Assembly: GCF_034043515.1 (NCBI RefSeq)
Contig: NZ_CP138214.1
Span: 1,426,001-1,490,000 of the forward strand
Origin: Pseudomonas sp. MUP55
Lineage (GTDB): Bacteria; Pseudomonadota; Gammaproteobacteria; Pseudomonadales; Pseudomonadaceae
DNA: 64,000 nucleotides
Reading direction: 5' to 3'
In this document: positions 35,719 through 50,336 of the stretch, in pieces
Layout: every line of letters starts with the position of its first letter
Numbering within the stretch: the stretch's first letter is position 1
Translations under genes and position numbers: made by a program
The notes under the pieces: generated by a model
Told to the model about the DNA's origin: nothing
Seen by the model: only the letters and a program-made list of their open reading frames with translations
Database searches by the model: none

Positions 35719-36920
35719 GCCGTGTGCAGCAGGTGACCGTGCTGGGCGCGACCGGCTCGGTCGGGCTGAGCAGCCTGGATGTGATCGCCCGTCATCCTGA
35801 TCGTTATCAGGTGTTTGCGCTGACCGGCTTCACCCGCATCAGTGAGTTGCTCGCGCTATGTGTGCGTCACTCTCCACGTTTTGCGGTGGTGCCGCAGGCC
35901 GCTGCCGCCCGTAGCCTGCAGGATGACCTGCGGGCTGCCGGCCTTGCCACCCAAGTGCTGGTGGGTGAAGAAGGGCTGTGCCAGGTGTCTGCCGATGCCG
36001 AAGTGGACACTGTCGTAGCCGCAATCGTTGGTGCGGCGGGTTTGCGCCCGACACTGGCCGCCGTCGATGCGGGTAAAAAAATCCTGCTGGCCAATAAAGA
36101 AGCACTGGTCATGTCCGGCGCGCTGTTCATGCAGGCTGTGCGCAAGAGCGGTGCGGTCCTGTTGCCCCTCGACAGCGAGCACAATGCAATTTTCCAGTGC
36201 ATGCCTACGGATTTTGCCCGCGGCTTGAGCCAGGTTGGCGTACGCCGGATTTTGCTGACGGCTTCCGGTGGCCCCTTTCGACAAACTCCTTTGGATGAGC
36301 TGGAGCATGTGTCGCCCGACCAGGCGTGCGCGCACCCGAACTGGTCCATGGGGCGCAAGATATCCGTGGACTCGGCAAGCATGATGAACAAGGGGCTGGA
36401 GCTGATCGAGGCCTGCTGGCTGTTCGATGCGCGGCCCGATCAGGTAGAGGTGGTGATTCACCCGCAAAGCGTGATTCATTCCCTGGTGGATTACGTGGAT
36501 GGCTCGGTATTGGCGCAGTTGGGCAACCCCGATATGCGCACGCCAATCGCCAATGCCCTGGCTTGGCCGGAGCGGATCGATTCTGGTGTGGCGCCATTGG
36601 ACCTGTTTGCAGTTGCGCGCCTGGATTTCCAGGCCCCGGATGAGCAGCGCTTTCCATGCCTGCGTCTGGCCCGACAAGCGGCTGAAGCGGGTAACAGTGC
36701 GCCAGCGATGCTCAATGCAGCCAATGAGGTCGCCGTGGCGGCGTTTCTCGAACGGCGCATCCGCTTTCCGCAGATCGCGAGTATCATCCAGGACGTTCTG
36801 GATCTTGAACCGGTAGTGGCTGTGAATGATCTGGAGGCAGTGTTCGAGGCTGATACAAAGGCTCGGGCCCTGGCCGAGCAATGGCTGGACCGCAACGCGC
36901 GTCAGGCTGTGGGCGGGTAA
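35715..36920 (+). CDS. dxr: 1-deoxy-D-xylulose 5-phosphate reductoisomerase
   Basis: This 401-residue NADPH enzyme makes 2-C-methyl-D-erythritol 4-phosphate, the second step of the MEP isoprenoid pathway. The nucleotide loop is [18 protein letters not shown] (G11-G17). Also visible are [33 protein letters not shown] and [20 protein letters not shown] with its metal/substrate residues. I chose GTG 35715, which overlaps the cdsA TGA; a GTG five codons earlier is open. ispD and ispF of the same pathway lie later in the window. Confidence 0.96.
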   Translation: MSRVQQVTVLGATGSVGLSSLDVIARHPDRYQVFALTGFTRISELLALCVRHSPRFAVVPQAAAARSLQDDLRAAGLATQVLVGEEGLCQVSADAEVDTVVAAIVGAAGLRPTLAAVDAGKKILLANKEALVMSGALFMQAVRKSGAVLLPLDSEHNAIFQCMPTDFARGLSQVGVRRILLTASGGPFRQTPLDELEHVSPDQACAHPNWSMGRKISVDSASMMNKGLELIEACWLFDARPDQVEVVIHPQSVIHSLVDYVDGSVLAQLGNPDMRTPIANALAWPERIDSGVAPLDLFAVARLDFQAPDEQRFPCLRLARQAAEAGNSAPAMLNAANEVAVAAFLERRIRFPQIASIIQDVLDLEPVVAVNDLEAVFEADTKARALAEQWLDRNARQAVGG

Positions 36921-36958
36921 GCGCCTTCAGGCATTGGATTGAAATGCGGAGAAATTAG

Positions 36959-38311
36959 ATGAGTGCGCTCTACATGATTGTCGGCACCCTGGTTGCTCTG
37001 GGTGTGCTGGTTACCTTCCACGAATTCGGCCACTTCTGGGTGGCGCGTCGTTGCGGCGTCAAGGTATTGCGCTTTTCCGTCGGTTTCGGCATGCCGCTGG
37101 TCCGCTGGCACGACCGGCGCGGCACCGAGTTCGTGATCGCAGCCATCCCGTTGGGTGGCTATGTGAAAATGCTCGATGAGCGCGAAGGCGAAGTGCCTGC
37201 GGACCAGTTGGACCAGTCCTTCAACCGCAAGACCGTTCGTCAGCGCATCGCCATCGTGGCGGCCGGCCCGATTGCCAACTTCCTGTTGGCAATGGTGTTC
37301 TTCTGGGTCCTCGCCATGCTGGGCAGCCAGCAAGTGCGTCCGGTCATCGGTGCGGTCGAGGCGGGCAGTATTGCCTCCAAGGCCGGCCTAGTGGCTGGGC
37401 AGGAAATTGTTTCCATTGATGGCGAGCCCACCACAGGGTGGAGCGCGGTCAATTTGCAACTGGTGCGTCGACTGGGCGAGAGCGGTACCGTCAACGTAGT
37501 GGTGCGCGAACAGGACTCCAGTGCCGAAAGCCCGCGAGAGCTGGCTTTGGACCATTGGCTTCAAGGCGCCGACGAGCCGGACCCGATCAAGTCCCTGGGC
37601 ATTCGACCTTGGCGTCCGGCCCTGCCGCCGGTACTCGCCGAGCTGGATCCTAAAGGCCCGGCCCAGGCCGCAGGCCTGAAAACCGGCGACCGCCTGTTGG
37701 CCCTCGATGGTCAGGCGCTGGGCGACTGGCAGCAAGTGGTCGACTTGGTGCGTGTACGTCCGGATACCAAAATTGTGCTGAAAGTTGAGCGCGAAGGTGC
37801 TCAAATCGACGTCCCCGTGACCTTGTCGGTACGTGGGGAAGCCAAGGCCGCCGGAGGTTATCTGGGGGCAGGGGTCAAAGGTGTCGAGTGGCCGCCATCG
37901 ATGGTGCGAGAGGTCAGCTTCGGGCCGTTGGCGGCGATTGGGGAGGGTGCGAAACGCACTTGGACCATGAGCGTGCTGACCCTCGAATCCCTCAAGAAAA
38001 TGTTGTTCGGCGAGCTCTCGGTAAAAAACTTGAGTGGACCGATAACCATTGCTAAAGTGGCGGGCGCTTCTGCCCAGTCGGGTGTCGCGGATTTCCTGAA
38101 TTTCCTGGCTTATCTGAGTATCAGCCTTGGAGTTCTGAATTTGCTGCCCATTCCAGTATTGGATGGGGGGCATCTGCTGTTTTATCTGGTCGAGTGGGTG
38201 CGTGGTCGCCCCTTGTCGGATCGGGTGCAGGGTTGGGGGATACAGATCGGTATCAGTTTGGTGGTCGGAGTGATGTTGTTAGCTCTGGTCAACGATCTGG
38301 GACGACTGTAA
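36959..38311 (+). CDS. rseP: Site-2 regulated intramembrane protease RseP (MucP)
   Basis: This 450-residue inner-membrane zinc protease cleaves the anti-sigma factor RseA/MucA after DegS/AlgW. The zinc motif is H21-EFG-H25 in the first membrane helix (LVTFHEFGHFWVARRCG). Two PDZ domains lie at about 115-300, and the third ligand is in LLPIPVLDGGHLLFYLVEWV. The length is normal. It is followed by a hairpin and bamA; the pairing with outer-membrane assembly genes fits sigma-E/AlgU envelope-stress control. Confidence 0.97.
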   Translation: MSALYMIVGTLVALGVLVTFHEFGHFWVARRCGVKVLRFSVGFGMPLVRWHDRRGTEFVIAAIPLGGYVKMLDEREGEVPADQLDQSFNRKTVRQRIAIVAAGPIANFLLAMVFFWVLAMLGSQQVRPVIGAVEAGSIASKAGLVAGQEIVSIDGEPTTGWSAVNLQLVRRLGESGTVNVVVREQDSSAESPRELALDHWLQGADEPDPIKSLGIRPWRPALPPVLAELDPKGPAQAAGLKTGDRLLALDGQALGDWQQVVDLVRVRPDTKIVLKVEREGAQIDVPVTLSVRGEAKAAGGYLGAGVKGVEWPPSMVREVSFGPLAAIGEGAKRTWTMSVLTLESLKKMLFGELSVKNLSGPITIAKVAGASAQSGVADFLNFLAYLSISLGVLNLLPIPVLDGGHLLFYLVEWVRGRPLSDRVQGWGIQIGISLVVGVMLLALVNDLGRL

Positions 38312-38331
38312 CGCTTCGCTGAATTGCGAAT

Positions 38332-38357
38332 CTGCCGCATTTTGCGGCAGTTTGTTT
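38332..38357 (+). terminator. Hairpin with T-tract between rseP and bamA
   Basis: CTGCCGCA (38332-38339) pairs with TGCGGCAG (38343-38350), followed by TTTGTTT. This looks like an intrinsic terminator or attenuator inside the operon, 28 bp before the bamA ATG. Confidence 0.65.
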
Positions 38358-38385
38358 ATTGCCAGTTGGAATAAGAAAGGACTTC

Positions 38386-40773
38386 ATGAAACGTCTGCTG
38401 CTAACTGCGGTTCTCACCGTATTGATGATCGCCGAAGTTCACGCCGAGTCCTTCACCATCTCCGATATTCGCGTCAACGGCCTCCAGCGGGTTTCCGCGG
38501 GTAGCGTCTTTGGTGCCTTGCCGTTGAACGTCGGGGAACAGGCTGATGACCGTCGCCTGGTGGAATCCACTCGTGCGCTGTTCAAAACCGGGTTCTTTCA
38601 AGATATCCAACTGGGTCGCGAAGGCAATGTCCTGGTCATCACCGTCGTCGAGCGACCTTCCGTCGCGAGTATCACGATCGAAGGCAACAAGGCCATTTCC
38701 ACTGAAGACCTGATGAAAGGTCTGAAACAGTCGGGCCTGGCCGAGGGCGAGATCTTCCAGCGCGCTACCCTTGAAGGTGTGCGTAACGAGCTGCAACGCC
38801 AGTACGTTGCCCAGGGTCGCTATTCGGCGAGCGTGGAGACGGAAGTAATTCCTCAGCCGCGTAACCGCGTGGGCCTGAAGGTCAACATCAACGAAGGCAC
38901 CGTGGCGGCTATCCAGCACATCAACGTGGTGGGCAACACCAAGTTCGCCGACGAAGACCTGATCGACCTGTTCGAACTCAAGACCACCAACTGGTTGTCG
39001 TTCTTCAAGAACGATGACAAGTACGCCCGTGAAAAACTTTCCGGTGACCTGGAACGCCTGCGCTCCTACTACCTGGACCGTGGCTACATCAACATGGACA
39101 TCGCTTCGACCCAGGTGTCCATCACCCCGGACAAGAAGCACGTCTACATTACCGTCAACGTCAACGAAGGCGAGAAGTACAAGGTTCGTGACGTCAAGCT
39201 CAGCGGTGACTTGAAAGTGCCTGAAGACCAGGTCAAGTCCCTGCTGCTGGTCCAGAAGGACCAGGTGTTCTCGCGCAAGCTGATGACCACCACTTCCGAA
39301 CTGATCACGCGTCGCCTGGGTAACGAAGGCTATACCTTCGCCAACGTCAACGGCGTGCCGACTCCAAACGATGAAGACCACACCGTCGACATCACTTTTG
39401 TCGTCGACCCTGGCAAGCGTGCCTACGTCAACCGTATCAACTTCCGTGGCAACACCAAGTCCTCGGACGAAGTGCTGCGTCGTGAAATGCGCCAGATGGA
39501 AGGCGGTTGGGCGTCGACTTACCTGATCGACCAATCCAAGACTCGTCTCGAACGCCTGGGCTTCTTCAAGGAAGTCAACGTCGAAACCCCGGCCGTACCG
39601 GGCGTGGATGACCAGGTCGACGTGAACTACGCCGTTGAAGAGCAGGCCTCGGGTTCGATCACCGCCAGTGTCGGTTTCGCACAGAGCGCCGGTTTGATCC
39701 TGGGTGGTTCGATCACGCAGAACAACTTCCTGGGTACCGGTAACCGTGTGTCCATCGGCCTGACCCGAAGCGAATACCAGAGCCGATACAACTTCGGTTA
39801 CACCGACCCCTACTGGACTGCAGACGGTGTGAGCCTGGGCTACAACGCCTTCTACCGCACCACCGACTACAAAGACCTCGATGTTGACGTTGCAAGCTAT
39901 GCGATCGACAGCCTCGGCGCTGGTGTCAACGTGGGTTATCCGATCAGTGAGACCTCGCGTCTGACCTTCGGCCTGACCGCCCAGCAGGATGAAATCAAGA
40001 CCGGTGTGTACACCGTCGACGAGATCTTCGACTTCACCCGCCGTGAAGGCGACAAGTTTCTGAACTTCAAGGCGTCTGCCGGCTGGTCCGAGTCGACCCT
40101 GAACAAAGGCGTACTGGCAACCCGTGGTCACTCCCAGAGCCTGACCGCGGAAGTCACCACGCCGGGCAGCGACCTGTCGTTCTTCAAGCTCGACTACCGC
40201 GGCCAGTTGTTCCAGCCGCTGAGCGATAACTACACCATGCGCCTGCACACCGAGCTGGGTTATGGCGACGGTTATGGTTCGACCAATGGCTTGCCGTTCT
40301 ATGAAAACTACTACGCGGGTGGCTTCAATTCCGTACGTGGCTTCAAGGACAGCACACTGGGTCCTCGTGGTACTCCAAGCCGTGGTGTTGATCAAACCGG
40401 TAACCAGGGCACTCAGCCTGACTCGGACAACGACCCGCTGCCGTTCGGTGGTAACGTGCTGATCCAGGGTGGTGCGGAAATTCTCTTCCCGCTGCCGTTC
40501 GTCAAGGACCAGCGTTCCCTGCGAACTTCGGTCTTCTGGGACGTGGGTAACGTGTTCGACTCCAAGTGCGAGCAGATCAAGAACCCAAGTGGCTTGAAGT
40601 CCAATACCCAGTGCAACGACGTGAGCCTCAGCAACATGGCCAGCTCCGTGGGCGTGGGTGTGACCTGGGTGACTGCGTTGGGCCCGTTGAGCTTTGCTCT
40701 GGCCATGCCGATCAAGAAACCGGATAACGCTGAAACCCAGATTTTCCAATTCTCCCTTGGCCAGACGTTCTAA
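38386..40773 (+). CDS. bamA: Outer membrane protein assembly factor BamA
   Basis: This 795-residue beta-barrel insertase is the core of the BAM complex. The signal peptide ends EVHA after residue 20. Five POTRA domains follow (about 21-420), e.g. FTISDIRVNGLQRVSAGSVF and VASITIEGNKAISTEDLMKG. Next is a 16-strand barrel with the conserved YAGGFNSVRGF loop (VRGF motif) and a C-terminal phenylalanine (SLGQTF) that serves as the assembly signal. ATG 38386 is chosen for its clean signal peptide. skp, its periplasmic partner, follows. Confidence 0.98.
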   Translation: MKRLLLTAVLTVLMIAEVHAESFTISDIRVNGLQRVSAGSVFGALPLNVGEQADDRRLVESTRALFKTGFFQDIQLGREGNVLVITVVERPSVASITIEGNKAISTEDLMKGLKQSGLAEGEIFQRATLEGVRNELQRQYVAQGRYSASVETEVIPQPRNRVGLKVNINEGTVAAIQHINVVGNTKFADEDLIDLFELKTTNWLSFFKNDDKYAREKLSGDLERLRSYYLDRGYINMDIASTQVSITPDKKHVYITVNVNEGEKYKVRDVKLSGDLKVPEDQVKSLLLVQKDQVFSRKLMTTTSELITRRLGNEGYTFANVNGVPTPNDEDHTVDITFVVDPGKRAYVNRINFRGNTKSSDEVLRREMRQMEGGWASTYLIDQSKTRLERLGFFKEVNVETPAVPGVDDQVDVNYAVEEQASGSITASVGFAQSAGLILGGSITQNNFLGTGNRVSIGLTRSEYQSRYNFGYTDPYWTADGVSLGYNAFYRTTDYKDLDVDVASYAIDSLGAGVNVGYPISETSRLTFGLTAQQDEIKTGVYTVDEIFDFTRREGDKFLNFKASAGWSESTLNKGVLATRGHSQSLTAEVTTPGSDLSFFKLDYRGQLFQPLSDNYTMRLHTELGYGDGYGSTNGLPFYENYYAGGFNSVRGFKDSTLGPRGTPSRGVDQTGNQGTQPDSDNDPLPFGGNVLIQGGAEILFPLPFVKDQRSLRTSVFWDVGNVFDSKCEQIKNPSGLKSNTQCNDVSLSNMASSVGVGVTWVTALGPLSFALAMPIKKPDNAETQIFQFSLGQTF

Positions 40774-40818
40774 GCGTCTGACCTAAGATAACGACAACGG
40801 ATTCTGTAGGAGTACATC

Positions 40819-41322
40819 GTGCGTAAGTTGACTCAATTGGTCCTGCTGGCCACTGTGCTGGTAACCACCCCGGCCTTCGCCGAAATGAAAATCGCCGTGC
40901 TGAACTATCAGATGGCTTTGCTGGAATCCGACGCGGCCAAGAAGTACGCTGTGGATGCCGAGAAGAAATTCGGTCCGCAACTGACCAAGCTCAAGACCCT
41001 GGAAAGCAGCGCCAAGGGTATCCAGGACCGTCTGGTTGCCGGTGGTGACAAGATGCAGCAGGGCGAGCGCGAGCGTCTGGAGCTTGAATTCAAGCAAAAG
41101 GCCCGCGACTACCAGTTCCAATCCAAGGAGCTGAACGAAGCCAAGGCTGTTGCCGACCGCGAAATGCTCAAGCAGCTCAAGCCGAAACTCGACAGCGCCG
41201 TGGAAGAAGTCATCAAGAAGGGTGCCTTTGACCTGGTGTTCGAGCGTGGCGCCGTGATTGACGTCAAGCCTCAATACGACATCACCCGTCAGGTGATCGA
41301 GCGCATGAACCAGCTGAAGTAA
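40819..41322 (+). CDS. skp: Periplasmic chaperone Skp (OmpH)
   Basis: This 167-residue trimeric chaperone holds unfolded outer-membrane proteins on their way to BamA. The signal peptide is residues 1-21 (ending TPAFA). The mature part begins EMKIAVLNYQMALLESDAAK, and a long charged helical hairpin fills residues 45-130. The start is GTG 40819 with TAGGAG before it. It ends 3 bp before lpxD. Confidence 0.94.
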   Translation: MRKLTQLVLLATVLVTTPAFAEMKIAVLNYQMALLESDAAKKYAVDAEKKFGPQLTKLKTLESSAKGIQDRLVAGGDKMQQGERERLELEFKQKARDYQFQSKELNEAKAVADREMLKQLKPKLDSAVEEVIKKGAFDLVFERGAVIDVKPQYDITRQVIERMNQLK

Positions 41323-41325
41323 ACC

Positions 41326-42381
41326 ATGACCGCGACTATCAAGCTCGGCGAGTTGGCCGAGTTCCTGGGGGCCACCTTGCGTGGCTCCCCGGAGAAAGAA
41401 ATCACTGGGCTAGCCACCTTGCAGGAGGCTGGCCCAGCTCAGTTGAGCTTCCTCGCAAATCCTCAATACCGTAAATACCTGATCGATTGCCAAGCCGCAG
41501 CCGTGTTGCTGAAGGCCGCGGACGCCGAAGGGTTTGTCGGGGATGCGCTGGTGGTGGCTGACCCCTACCTGTCTTACGCAAAAGCATCGCACCTGTTCGA
41601 TCCCAAGCCTAAGGCGGCTGGCGGTATTCACCCGTCAGCGGTAATTGCCGAGGATGCCCAGGTCGATCCTGCGGCGAGCATTGGTGCTTTTGCGGTGATC
41701 GAGAGTGGCGCGCGTATTGGTGCTGGCGTCACCGTCGGCGCGCATTGCTTCATTGGTGCACGCTGCGAAATCGGTGCCGATGGCTGGCTGGCGCCTCGCG
41801 TTACCCTTTACCACGATGTGCGTATCGGGCAGCGGGTGGTCATTCAGTCGGGCGCGGTGATCGGTGGTGAAGGCTTTGGCTTTGCCAATGCCAAAGGTGT
41901 CTGGCACAAGATTGCCCAGGTTGGCGGCGTATTGATCGGCGACGACGTGGAAATCGGGGTCAATACCGCCGTTGATCGCGGGGCCCTGGCCGATACCGTG
42001 ATTGGCAATGGCGTGAAGCTCGACAACCAGATTCAGATCGCTCACAACGTGCAGATTGGCGATCACACCGCCATGGCAGCCTGCGTGGGGATTTCCGGCA
42101 GCACCAAAATCGGCAAGCATTGCATGCTGGCTGGTGGCGTGGGGCTGGTGGGGCATATCGATATTTGCGACAACGTCTTTATCACCGGCATGACCATGGT
42201 CACTCACTCGATTACCGAGCCAGGGGCTTATTCATCCGGTACCGCGATGCAGCCAGCGGCTGAATGGCGCAAGAGTGCGGCGCGTCTGAGGCAGCTCGAC
42301 GACATGGCGCGACGTCTCAAACAGCTGGAAAAGCGTGTTGGGGACGTGACCCCTGGCGGTAATGCTTCATCAGAAGGCTGA
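41326..42381 (+). CDS. lpxD: UDP-3-O-acylglucosamine N-acyltransferase
   Basis: This 351-residue enzyme adds the N-linked 3-hydroxyacyl chain in lipid A synthesis. The N-terminal uridine-binding domain ([17 protein letters not shown]) is followed by a hexapeptide left-handed helix (about 100-290), including the catalytic histidine region [20 protein letters not shown] and [19 protein letters not shown]. The C-terminal helices are acyl-carrier contact regions. Normal length. Confidence 0.98.
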   Translation: MTATIKLGELAEFLGATLRGSPEKEITGLATLQEAGPAQLSFLANPQYRKYLIDCQAAAVLLKAADAEGFVGDALVVADPYLSYAKASHLFDPKPKAAGGIHPSAVIAEDAQVDPAASIGAFAVIESGARIGAGVTVGAHCFIGARCEIGADGWLAPRVTLYHDVRIGQRVVIQSGAVIGGEGFGFANAKGVWHKIAQVGGVLIGDDVEIGVNTAVDRGALADTVIGNGVKLDNQIQIAHNVQIGDHTAMAACVGISGSTKIGKHCMLAGGVGLVGHIDICDNVFITGMTMVTHSITEPGAYSSGTAMQPAAEWRKSAARLRQLDDMARRLKQLEKRVGDVTPGGNASSEG

Positions 42382-42492
42382 TACCATTTCCATATCAAGT
42401 GTGCACAGCCGATAGACTGCCTCCTTGATTTGCTAGCGGGGCGTGCTGTTAGTCCGCCCGCCCCCAATCTTTATTACAGGCTTCCCCCCGAA

Positions 42493-42933
42493 ATGATGGA
42501 CATCAACGAGATTCGCGAATACCTGCCTCACCGTTACCCGTTCCTGCTGGTGGACCGCGTAGTGGACCTCAATGTTGAGGAAAAGCGCATTCGTGCCTAC
42601 AAGAATGTCAGCATCAACGAACCGTTTTTCAATGGCCACTTCCCTGCGCATCCCATCATGCCAGGCGTGTTGATCATTGAAGCAATGGCCCAGGCTGCCG
42701 GTATCCTTGGTTTCAAAATGCTCGACCTCAAGCCTGCCGATGGCACGCTTTACTATTTCGTGGGCTCCGACAAGTTGCGTTTCCGCAACCCGGTCACCCC
42801 GGGTGACCAGTTGATCCTGGAAGCCAAGTTCATCAGCTGCAAGCGCCAGATCTGGAAGTTCGAATGCCAGGCTTCGGTGGATGGCAAGCCGGTGTGCTCT
42901 GCCGAAATCATCTGTGCGGAACGCAAACTATGA
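42493..42933 (+). CDS. fabZ: 3-hydroxyacyl-ACP dehydratase FabZ
   Basis: This 146-residue hot-dog fold enzyme dehydrates 3-hydroxyacyl-ACP in fatty-acid elongation. It starts [20 protein letters not shown], and the active site is in [20 protein letters not shown] (His and Glu). The in-frame open region upstream to 42430 has no ribosome site and is not family-like. Its stop overlaps the lpxA start by four bases, linking supply of 3-hydroxyacyl-ACP to lipid A. Confidence 0.98.
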
Positions 42934-43706
42934 GTTTGATTGACCCTCGCGCAATCATCGATCCGTCGGCCGTCCTGGCCGACGACGTTGAGGTCGGCCC
43001 TTGGTCGATCGTCGGCGCAGGTGTGGAAATCGGCGAGGGGACTGTCATCGGGCCGCATGTGATCCTTAAGGGTCCGACCCGCATTGGCAAACACAATCGT
43101 ATCTACCAGTTTTCCTCGGTAGGCGAAGACACCCCGGACATGAAGTACAAGGGTGAAGAAACACGGCTGGTAATCGGTGACCACAACATCATCCGTGAAG
43201 GTGTGACTATTCACCGTGGCACCGTGCAGGACCGAGCCGAGACCACGCTGGGCGATCACAACCTGGTGATGGCCTATGCGCATATCGGCCACGACAGCGT
43301 GATTGGCAACCACTGCATCCTGGTTAACAACACTGCGTTGGCCGGGCATGTGCATGTGGATGACTGGGCGATCCTGTCCGGCTTCACCCTGGTGCATCAG
43401 TATTGCCATATCGGCGCCCACAGCTTTTCCGGCATGGGCACCGCCATCGGCAAGGATGTGCCTGCATTCGTCACCGTGTTCGGCAACCCTGCCGAAGCAC
43501 GCAGCATGAATTTTGAAGGCATGCGCCGTCGCGGGTTCAGCGACGACGCAATCCAGGCCCTGCGCCGGGCCTACAAGACGGTTTACCGTCATGGGCTGAC
43601 GGTTGAGCAGGCCCTGGCCGAACTGGCTGAGCCTGCGGCGACGCACCCGGAAGTCGCGGTGTTTCGTGACTCGATCCAGGCGTCGACTCGCGGCATCACC
43701 CGCTGA
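42930..43706 (+). CDS. lpxA: UDP-N-acetylglucosamine acyltransferase
   Basis: This 258-residue trimeric hexapeptide acyltransferase starts lipid A synthesis. The beta-helix begins [20 protein letters not shown]. The catalytic histidine lies in [20 protein letters not shown], with [20 protein letters not shown] later and a helical C-terminal domain (about 190-258). ATG 42930 overlaps fabZ, and lpxB begins two bases after its stop. Confidence 0.98.
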
Positions 43707-43708
43707 CC

Positions 43709-44848
43709 ATGGCCAAGTTGCGTATCGCATTGGTCGCCGGAGAAGCTTCCGGCGATATTCTCGGCGCCGGCCTGATGCGGGCCCTCAAGGTCCAGCACCC
43801 TGCTGTCGAATTTATCGGTGTCGGTGGCCCGTTGATGCAGGCCGAAGGCCTCACCTCCTACTTTCCGATGGAGCGCCTGTCGGTCATGGGGTTGGTGGAA
43901 GTGCTGGGGCGCCTGCGTGAATTGCTCGCTCGCCGCAAGCTGCTGATCAAGACGTTGATCGAAGAAAAGCCCGACGTCTTTATCGGTATCGATGCACCGG
44001 ATTTCACCCTCAATATCGAACTCAAGTTGCGCCAGGCCGGAATCAAGACCGTGCACTATGTCAGCCCGTCCGTCTGGGCGTGGCGGCAGAAGCGTGTACT
44101 GAAGATCCGTGAAGGCTGCGACCTGATGCTGACCCTGCTGCCGTTCGAGGCCAGGTTCTACGAGGAGAAGGGCGTGCCGGTGCGGTTTGTCGGCCATACC
44201 CTGGCCGATGCCATTCCTTTGCAGGCTGACCGTGCCGCGGCGCGTACCGAGCTGGGGTTGCCCGACGGCCCGCTGGTCGCATTGATGCCGGGCAGCCGAG
44301 GTGGCGAAGTCGGGCGCCTGGGCGGCCTGTTTTTTGATGCCGCCGAACGTCTGCTTGCACTCAAGCCCGGTCTTCGGTTTGTGCTGCCGTGCGCCAGCCC
44401 TCAGCGTCGCGCACAAATTGAAACACTGCTGGAGGGGCGCAACCTGCCGTTGACCCTGCTCGACGGCCAGTCGCACCTGGCCCTGGCCGCCTGTGATGCC
44501 GTATTGATCGCCTCGGGCACCGCTACCCTGGAAGCCTTGTTGTACAAGCGTCCGATGGTGGTGGCCTATCGCCTGGCGCCGCTGACCTTTTGGATACTCA
44601 AGCGGATGGTCAAAAGCCCGTATATTTCCTTGCCCAATTTGCTGGCCCAACGGCTATTGGTGCCGGAATTGTTGCAGGACGATGCTACGCCCGAAGCGCT
44701 TGCGCAAACGCTACTACCCTTGATTGACGGCGGCGAAGAACAGACCCGTGGTTTCGACGATATTCACCGCACCTTGCGTCGTGATGCCTCGAACCAGGCG
44801 GCCGACGCCGTGCTGAATTTGATCGGCCATAAACAGGAAACTTTATGA
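43709..44848 (+). CDS. lpxB: Lipid-A-disaccharide synthase
   Basis: This 379-residue GT19 glycosyltransferase joins UDP-diacylglucosamine and lipid X. Signatures are [58 protein letters not shown] and the nucleotide-binding [13 protein letters not shown]. It overlaps rnhB by four bases (ATGA). Confidence 0.97.
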   Translation: MAKLRIALVAGEASGDILGAGLMRALKVQHPAVEFIGVGGPLMQAEGLTSYFPMERLSVMGLVEVLGRLRELLARRKLLIKTLIEEKPDVFIGIDAPDFTLNIELKLRQAGIKTVHYVSPSVWAWRQKRVLKIREGCDLMLTLLPFEARFYEEKGVPVRFVGHTLADAIPLQADRAAARTELGLPDGPLVALMPGSRGGEVGRLGGLFFDAAERLLALKPGLRFVLPCASPQRRAQIETLLEGRNLPLTLLDGQSHLALAACDAVLIASGTATLEALLYKRPMVVAYRLAPLTFWILKRMVKSPYISLPNLLAQRLLVPELLQDDATPEALAQTLLPLIDGGEEQTRGFDDIHRTLRRDASNQAADAVLNLIGHKQETL

Positions 44849-45477
44849 GCACGCAGATGGGCCTGGATTTCAGCCTGGTTGCAGAAGTCCATGAACTGGT
44901 GGCGGGTGTCGACGAAGTCGGCCGCGGCCCGTTGTGCGGTGCGGTCGTGACGGCGGCGGTGATCCTCGACCCGAACCGTCCGATCCTTGGCCTTAATGAT
45001 TCGAAAAAGCTCACCGAAGCCCGTCGTGAAAAACTCTATGACGAGATCTGCGAGAAGGCCCTGAGTTGGCACATCGCGCGGGCAGAAGTGGAAGAAATCG
45101 ATGAGCTGAACATCCTGCACGCCACCATGCTTGCCATGCAGCGCGCGGTTGAAGGGCTGCATATCACGCCCAAGCTGGCGATGATCGATGGCAACCGCTG
45201 CCCCAAACTGGCGATGCGCGCCGAGGCGGTGGTGCAGGGCGACAGGAAGGTACCGGCCATCGCGGCGGCGTCGATCCTGGCCAAGGTCAGTCGCGACCGT
45301 GAAATGGCTGCTTTCGAATTGGTCTACCCCGGCTACGGCATGGGCGGACACAAAGGCTATCCGACGCCCGTTCATCTGGAAGCCCTGGCCCGACTCGGCC
45401 CTACGCCTATCCATCGCCGCTCGTTCGCCCCGGTGCGCCAGGCTTATGAGCTGCGCGAGAGCCTCAGCGAGGTGTAG
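44845..45477 (+). CDS. rnhB: Ribonuclease HII
   Basis: This 210-residue enzyme removes RNA, including single ribonucleotides, from DNA duplexes. The first catalytic pair is D23-E24 in [19 protein letters not shown]. Further motifs are [31 protein letters not shown] and [20 protein letters not shown]. Its place just before dnaE fits a role in replication. Confidence 0.97.
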   Translation: MSTQMGLDFSLVAEVHELVAGVDEVGRGPLCGAVVTAAVILDPNRPILGLNDSKKLTEARREKLYDEICEKALSWHIARAEVEEIDELNILHATMLAMQRAVEGLHITPKLAMIDGNRCPKLAMRAEAVVQGDRKVPAIAAASILAKVSRDREMAAFELVYPGYGMGGHKGYPTPVHLEALARLGPTPIHRRSFAPVRQAYELRESLSEV

Positions 45478-45553
45478 TCGCGAGGCTGATGTTTTGCTCG
45501 AGGCCCGGTACAATCCGGGCCTTGTTGTTTCCACGTTACTGCACAGGATCACT

Positions 45554-49075
<3,522 letters not shown>

Positions 49076-49227
49076 TGGCCAGGCGCTTTCTTTTTCATGA
49101 AGAGCAGTCGCCTGATCTCGGCCAAACATTTAATCTCGACCTAAACGCGCCTCTCCCTTAAGGTAGAGCGCGAATAGACAACCGGCTGGCCAGGCACTCC
49201 TTGGCCGTCGACCCAAGACGGACGCTT

Positions 49228-50175
49228 ATGAACCCGAATTTTCTTGATTTCGAACAGCCGATCGCTGACCTGCAAGCCAAGATCGAAGAACTGCGCCTGG
49301 TCGGCAATGACAATTCGCTGAACATCGGCGATGAGATCGCTCGCCTGCAAGACAAGAGCAGCACGCTCACCGAAGACATCTTTGGCAAGCTGACCAGCTG
49401 GCAGATCGCGCGCCTGGCTCGCCACCCGCGCCGTCCGTACACCCTGGACTACATTCAGCACATTTTCACCGAGTTCGACGAACTGCATGGCGACCGCCAT
49501 TTCTCCGACGACGCGGCCATCGTGGGCGGTATCGCTCGGTTGGATGATCAGCCGGTGATGGTGATTGGCCATCAAAAAGGCCGTGAAGTGCGCGAAAAAG
49601 TGCGTCGCAACTTCGGTATGCCGCGTCCGGAAGGCTACCGCAAGGCTTGCCGCCTGATGGAAATGGCCGAACGCTTCAAGATGCCGATCCTGACCTTCAT
49701 CGACACCCCGGGTGCCTACCCAGGTATCGATGCCGAAGAGCGCAACCAGAGCGAAGCGATTGCCTGGAACCTGCGCGTCATGGCACGCCTTAAAACCCCA
49801 ATCATCGCCACCGTGATCGGTGAAGGTGGTTCCGGTGGTGCGCTGGCCATTGGTGTCTGCGACCAGCTGAACATGCTGCAATACTCGACCTACGCGGTGA
49901 TCTCGCCGGAAGGTTGCGCCTCGATCCTGTGGAAAACCGCGGAAAAGGCGCCGGACGCTGCTGAAGCCATGGGCATCACCGCCGATCGCCTCAAGGGCCT
50001 GGGTATCGTGGACAAGGTCATCGCCGAGCCACTGGGCGGCGCTCACCGCGACCCGGCTGCTGCGGCCGCGACGATCCGCGCTGAGCTGGGTTCGCAACTG
50101 GCGATGCTCAAGAAGCTGGATAACGAAGCGCTGCTGGCCCGTCGTTATGAGCGCCTGATGAGCTACGGCCTGTAA
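49228..50175 (+). CDS. accA: Acetyl-CoA carboxylase carboxyltransferase alpha subunit
   Basis: This 315-residue subunit transfers the carboxyl group to acetyl-CoA to form malonyl-CoA, the first step in fatty-acid synthesis. It starts [20 protein letters not shown] and contains [54 protein letters not shown] and [20 protein letters not shown]. It is the last gene of the long run that began at rpsB, after a 152-bp gap from dnaE. A GI REPIN follows. Confidence 0.97.
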   Translation: MNPNFLDFEQPIADLQAKIEELRLVGNDNSLNIGDEIARLQDKSSTLTEDIFGKLTSWQIARLARHPRRPYTLDYIQHIFTEFDELHGDRHFSDDAAIVGGIARLDDQPVMVIGHQKGREVREKVRRNFGMPRPEGYRKACRLMEMAERFKMPILTFIDTPGAYPGIDAEERNQSEAIAWNLRVMARLKTPIIATVIGEGGSGGALAIGVCDQLNMLQYSTYAVISPEGCASILWKTAEKAPDAAEAMGITADRLKGLGIVDKVIAEPLGGAHRDPAAAAATIRAELGSQLAMLKKLDNEALLARRYERLMSYGL

Positions 50176-50193
50176 GCCGACGCCGTGACTTAA

Positions 50194-50282
50194 TGTGGGA
50201 GGGGGCTTGCCCCCGATAGCAGTGTGTCAGCCAATGCATAATTGACTGACACATCGCGGTCGGGAGCAAGCCCCCTCCCACA
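50194..50282. repeat. GI-type REPIN
   Basis: The left arm TGTGGGAGGGGGCTTGCCCC and the right arm GGAGCAAGCCCCCTCCCACA are inverted. The right arm carries GGAG, so one base pair mismatches in the stem. The spacer includes GTGTCAG/CTGACAC arms. It lies between accA and tilS. Confidence 0.9.
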
Positions 50283-50336
50283 TTTGCTTTGTGTATGCTC
50301 GGCCTACGTACTCCAGATTTTCGGCGGTAACCTGTG

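Noticed and set aside
38401..40749. 782-codon open frame antisense to bamA
   Set aside because: It mirrors the codon structure of bamA in a GC-rich genome. It has no ribosome site and its translation is not protein-like.
45188..45553. In-frame extension of dnaE back across rnhB
   Set aside because: The first 122 codons overlap rnhB and are not family-like. The ATG at 45554 matches the known DnaE N-terminus.
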